Assembly: GCA_040386295.1 (NCBI GenBank)
Contig: JAZKFR010000111.1
Location: forward strand, 1 to 8,939
DNA length: 8,939 nt
Direction of reading: 5' to 3'
DNA from: JAZKFR01 sp040386295
GTDB lineage: Bacteria; Pseudomonadota; Gammaproteobacteria; Burkholderiales; Rhodocyclaceae
The position numbers and the translations under genes were made by a program. The notes beneath the pieces are model-generated. The model saw only the letters and a list, made by a program, of their open reading frames with translations. It ran no database searches and had not been told where the DNA came from. Shown here one piece after another: positions 6,563 to 8,939 of this stretch (its first letter is position 1; each line of letters opens with the position of its first letter).

Positions 6563-6568
6563 AAGGAG
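6563..6568 (+). promoter_or_regulatory. Shine-Dalgarno fixing a GTG start
   Basis: AAGGAG lies 5 nt before the GTG at 6574. The open frame extends upstream to a TTG at 6553, but that codon precedes the ribosome site. Starting at GTG gives SFKVSVSPS, which aligns with the usual ferredoxin-domain beginning of the family. Confidence 0.85.
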
Positions 6569-6573
6569 TCGTT

Positions 6574-7605
6574 GTGAGTTTTAAGGTGAGCGTTTCCCCA
6601 AGCCAACATCAGTTTTTAGTTGAGGCTGACGAAAGTATTCTCGATGCTGCGTTGCGCCAGGGTTTGACGCTGCCCTATGGGTGTCGTGATGGCGCCTGTG
6701 GAGCTTGTCGTGGCAAGGTTCTGAGCGGTGATTTTGCGCATGGCGCGATTCGCCAGAAAGCATTGAGCGAGGCTGAGCGTGCAGCGGGGTACGCGCTGTT
6801 TTGTTGCGCTCGTGCCGAGAGTGATTTGGCGATCGAGTGCCGTGAAATCACCTCGCTGCAAGATATTCCAGTACGTACCTTGCCGGCTCGCGTGCAGAAA
6901 ATGACGCGTGCAGCGCCGGATGTGATGATTCTTGAGCTGAAGTTGCCAGCGAACGAACGCTTGCAATTCTTGGCCGGACAGTACATCGATATTTTGCTCA
7001 AAGACGGTAAGCGTCGGGCTTTTTCTCTGGCCAACGCGCCACATGACGATGCCGCTTTGCAAATCCATATTCGCCATCTCCCCGGCGGCTTATTTACCGA
7101 CCACGTTTTTACTACGATGAAAGAGCGTGACATTCTGCGTTTTAGCGGCCCCAAGGGCAGTTTCTTTCTACGCGAAGCGTCGACAAAACCGATGTTGTTG
7201 GTGGCGGGGGGGACTGGTTTTGCCCCGATTAAGGCGATTATCGAGCATGCGCTTGCCGAGCAAAGCACGCGCAGCATGCGTTTGTATTGGGGCGGACAGC
7301 AGGTTGCCGATGTGTACTTGGCTGAGCTGGCCGAGCAATGGGCGCGCGATTATGCGCAGATTGAGTTTGTTCCGGTACTCTCTGCGCCTCAGTCTGAGCT
7401 AAACGCAACAGCGCCTTGGCTAGGCCGAACGGGCCTGGTGCATCAGGCGGTGATGCAAGATTTTTCTGATTTGTCTGAGCATGAGGTATACGTTTGCGGC
7501 GCACCGGCGATGGTGGCTGCGGCAAGAGAAGATTTTTTGACGCGTTGCAAATTGCCTGAAGAGGCTTTTTTTGCAGATGCTTTTGAGTTGGCTAACGACC
7601 GTTAG
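6574..7605 (+). CDS. ascD: 2Fe-2S ferredoxin / FAD / NAD(P) reductase (annotated in relatives as CDP-6-deoxy-delta-3,4-glucoseen reductase)
   Basis: The 343-residue product is a one-chain oxidoreductase with three domains. An N-terminal plant-type 2Fe-2S ferredoxin (~1-90) has cluster ligands Cys37, Cys42, Cys45 and Cys77 in PYGCRDGACGAC..LFCC. The FAD-binding barrel (~100-200) carries RRAFSLANAP (147-156) and GPKGSF (192-197). The NAD(P)-binding domain (~205-343) carries LVAGGTGFAP (209-218), VYVCGAPAM and the terminal FFADAFE. Such proteins move electrons from NAD(P)H through FAD and the iron-sulfur cluster to a partner. The dideoxysugar reductase name comes from the AscD/RfbI family, but no deoxysugar genes are nearby. 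A different electron acceptor is likely, and the symbol should be read as a family label only. It is divergent from the SDR gene and 46 bp upstream of the HDOD gene on the same strand, so the two are probably co-transcribed. All key residues are present, so it looks functional. Confidence 0.85.
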   Translation: MSFKVSVSPSQHQFLVEADESILDAALRQGLTLPYGCRDGACGACRGKVLSGDFAHGAIRQKALSEAERAAGYALFCCARAESDLAIECREITSLQDIPVRTLPARVQKMTRAAPDVMILELKLPANERLQFLAGQYIDILLKDGKRRAFSLANAPHDDAALQIHIRHLPGGLFTDHVFTTMKERDILRFSGPKGSFFLREASTKPMLLVAGGTGFAPIKAIIEHALAEQSTRSMRLYWGGQQVADVYLAELAEQWARDYAQIEFVPVLSAPQSELNATAPWLGRTGLVHQAVMQDFSDLSEHEVYVCGAPAMVAAAREDFLTRCKLPEEAFFADAFELANDR

Positions 7606-7629
7606 CGACAACATTAGGCGTTCGACGCC
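7591..7629. repeat. Two consecutive small hairpins at the flavoprotein-HDOD junction
   Basis: GCTAAC-GACC-GTTAGC (7591-7606) is a perfect 6-bp stem spanning the flavoprotein stop codon. GGCGT-TCG-ACGCC (7617-7629) is a perfect 5-bp stem just before the next gene's ribosome site. Neither has a U-tract, so I read them as possible attenuators or RNA-stabilising structures, not as terminators. Confidence 0.4.
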
Positions 7630-7651
7630 GCACAGGGGAAGAAAAAACGTG

Positions 7652-8839
7652 ATGAGTGATTTTTTGATCTCCCGACAAATTCTGATCAATCGCCAAAACA
7701 AAGTGATCGCCACGCGTTTGACCTTACACCTGGAGGCGTCAAGCGAAATGACGCTGGTCGCGCAATGGCTTAACGACTTGCTAGAACTCTGGCCACAGGG
7801 CGAAAAACTGCTCTTCGTTTGTTTTGCCCTTGCCCCGACAACGTCGCCGTCTTATCGCGCTTTGCTCGACTGCGCCCTGCCTGAAAACATTATTCTTGAG
7901 TTGCCCTCCACCCCGTTCGTCGATGCCGACTCGGCTGAGTTTGTTGCCGCGCTTGTGGCCAAGCAATGGCCGTTGTGTTTGAGTTTCGACGAAGACGCGG
8001 GGCGCGCTTTGGCCAGGGGGCTGAGTTTTCGTTTTATTGATTTCGATGCCCAGCGCTTTAACCCAGAACAGTTGGCGATCTTAACCGCCAAAACCCAGGC
8101 TTACGGTATTGCGCTGGCACACAATGTGGCCCACGTTTCTGCTTTTAAAGCTTGCCTTGACGCAGGGGTGAGCGCGGCTGCGGGGTGGTTCTTAAAACAC
8201 CCAGAAACGCCGCGCAGTAAAACACTGAGCCCAGAGTACACACAGATTATTAACGTGCTCAATCTGGTGCGTGAGGGCGCCGACGTGAAACAAGTCGAGA
8301 GCGCGCTTAAAAACAACGTCACGCTGTCGTACAAGCTGTTGCGCTATATCAATTCGGCAGGTTTTGGTCTGTCTTGCGAGATTCAGTCTTTTCGCCATGC
8401 AGTGTCGATTTTGGGCTACGCACAGCTCAATAAATGGCTGTCTCTGTTGTTGGCGACGGCGAGCAAAGACCCGATGGCGCCAGCGCTGATGTACGCCGCC
8501 TTAACGCGCGCACGCTTGATGGAGCTGCTTGGGCACGGCTTGGTCGATGCTGAGGAATACGACAACCTCTTCATCATCGGCGCCTTTTCTTTGCTTGATG
8601 TCTTACTCGGTGTCGATATGGAGCAGGTGCTCGATGCGATGAATTTACCCGATAGCGTTGCTGATGCCTTGCTCGGCAAGGCGGGGTGCTATACCCCGTT
8701 TTTGCAGCTGGCGATCGCTTGCGAGGCCGAGGATACGCAGCATTTGTCGAGTTTGGCCAATAGTCTGGGTGTGTCGCCCAGCCGCCTTAACCAAGCCCAT
8801 CTAGAAGCGCTAGTGTTCGCCGCAAACGCAGAGGAGTAG
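7652..8839 (+). CDS. Degenerate EAL-like / HDOD domain protein
   Basis: The product is 395 residues from the ATG at 7652, preceded by AGGGGAAG about 10 nt upstream. The open frame begins further upstream inside the flavoprotein gene, but that extension is unlike the family. The N-terminal ~185 residues follow the EAL fold of YuxH-type proteins: FLISRQILINRQNKV at 4-18 corresponds to the usual FLxRQPIxDRxxxx, and AGWFLKHPE at ~177-185 corresponds to the end of an EAL barrel. However, the E-x-L signature is replaced by ATRL (20-23), so cyclic-di-GMP hydrolysis is not expected. The HDOD domain (~195-370) is clear, with LSYKLLRYINSAGFG (225-239) and RHAVSILGYAQLNKWLSLLL (248-267). HDOD proteins act in signalling, regulation of motility or stress without the HD metal-site chemistry. 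The role here is unknown. It is probably co-transcribed with the flavoprotein gene. Confidence 0.85.
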   Translation: MSDFLISRQILINRQNKVIATRLTLHLEASSEMTLVAQWLNDLLELWPQGEKLLFVCFALAPTTSPSYRALLDCALPENIILELPSTPFVDADSAEFVAALVAKQWPLCLSFDEDAGRALARGLSFRFIDFDAQRFNPEQLAILTAKTQAYGIALAHNVAHVSAFKACLDAGVSAAAGWFLKHPETPRSKTLSPEYTQIINVLNLVREGADVKQVESALKNNVTLSYKLLRYINSAGFGLSCEIQSFRHAVSILGYAQLNKWLSLLLATASKDPMAPALMYAALTRARLMELLGHGLVDAEEYDNLFIIGAFSLLDVLLGVDMEQVLDAMNLPDSVADALLGKAGCYTPFLQLAIACEAEDTQHLSSLANSLGVSPSRLNQAHLEALVFAANAEE

Positions 8840-8857
8840 GGGTTGAGTAGGGATTTA

Positions 8858-8875
8858 TCCCAATTCGCATTGGGA
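8858..8875 (+). terminator. Stem-loop downstream of the HDOD gene, next to the IS insertion
   Basis: TCCCAAT-TCGC-ATTGGGA (8858-8875) is a perfect 7-bp stem with a 4-nt loop, 18 bp after the HDOD stop. The expected T-run is missing. The IS end begins only 10 bp further on, so insertion may have separated the stem from its T-tract. Confidence 0.45.
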
Positions 8876-8882
8876 CCGATAC

Positions 8883-8939
8883 TTAAGACCTCTGCACAAG
8901 CGACTACGCGCTCACTGACCAGCATCATTCCCTCGCCCA
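8883..8939. mobile_element. End of an insertion sequence running off the right edge
   Basis: The element tip starts at 8886 (AGACCTCTGCACAAG), immediately after TTA (8883-8885). Its first 26 bases are the exact reverse complement of window bases 1-26. About 28 further bases of element interior follow (8912-8939) and contain no recognisable transposase codons. Because the match is complete up to the left window edge, the two flanking copies probably belong to the same IS. If its true terminal repeats are shorter than 26 bp or imperfect, both edges show the same end and the two copies are in opposite orientation. Confidence 0.7.

Larger units (their letters stand above)
6311..6573. promoter_or_regulatory. 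Divergent intergenic region between the SDR and flavoprotein genes
   Basis: This 263-bp region must hold both promoters. Next to the SDR ATG is a perfect palindrome, TTAAG-T-CTTAA (6317-6327), a possible operator. A GC-rich hairpin CGACGC-loop-GCGTCG (6489-6506) lies 68 bp before the flavoprotein start, followed by GAATAAAT, which may serve as a -10. An IS-end-like segment (6410-6426) is described separately. I cannot assign a confident -35/-10 pair for either gene. A 63-codon plus-strand frame (6281-6472) has no ribosome site and starts inside the SDR gene, so it is not called. Confidence 0.5.

Noticed and set aside
6616..7277. Minus-strand open frames of 153 and 200 codons opposite the flavoprotein gene
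   Set aside because: The plus strand carries full ferredoxin, FAD and NAD(P) motifs. The antisense products have no recognisable motif or ribosome site.

Overview
The window looks like a piece of chromosome from a betaproteobacterium of the order Burkholderiales. The evidence is a divergent pair found in many Burkholderiaceae-like genomes: an 'AscD-type' 2Fe-2S/FAD reductase and an atypical SDR epimerase. Next to them lie a HemJ-type protein, a CcoI-type copper ATPase with the betaproteobacterial MMQV..MYAYPAY signature, and an EAL/HDOD protein. A ~1,045-residue ankyrin-repeat protein, a decayed respiratory gene and insertion-sequence (IS) ends point to a host-associated lineage whose genome is eroding. 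That lifestyle is an inference. I could not name a genus from the sequence.

Layout: bases 1-26 and 8886-8911 are perfect reverse complements of each other and look like the ends of two copies of one insertion sequence that run out of the window on both sides. Inside them, on the minus strand, is the ankyrin-repeat gene (130-3267). A gene-free stretch follows (3268-3619) that is rich in inverted repeats and holds a 52-bp relic resembling two abutted IS ends. Next, on the minus strand, comes a broken 5' part of ccoI (3620-4547) with two single-base frameshifts and a missing 3' two-thirds. It still has an FNR/ANR-type box upstream (4582-4595). The minus strand continues with a hemJ-like gene (4694-5110) and an SDR-family gene (5234-6310). 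A 263-bp divergent intergenic region separates these from the plus-strand pair: the ferredoxin-reductase-like flavoprotein (6574-7605) and an EAL-like/HDOD protein (7652-8839). A hairpin (8858-8875) follows, and then the second IS end.

How the genes relate: HemJ (protoporphyrinogen oxidation) and CcoI (copper delivery to cbb3 oxidase) both belong to respiratory heme-copper metabolism. Only hemJ is intact, so the oxygen-limited cbb3 branch has probably been lost or is being lost. The flavoprotein and SDR form an old conserved divergent pair whose substrates are unknown. The HDOD protein is a candidate regulatory scaffold with a degenerate EAL half. The ankyrin protein is a candidate host-interaction or effector protein with a large N-terminal region I do not recognise. 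I did not find a clearly new multi-gene system. The most unusual items are the ankyrin protein, the IS-end relics, and the ccoI pseudogene, which combines a surviving FNR-type promoter with an expanded 9-bp repeat.
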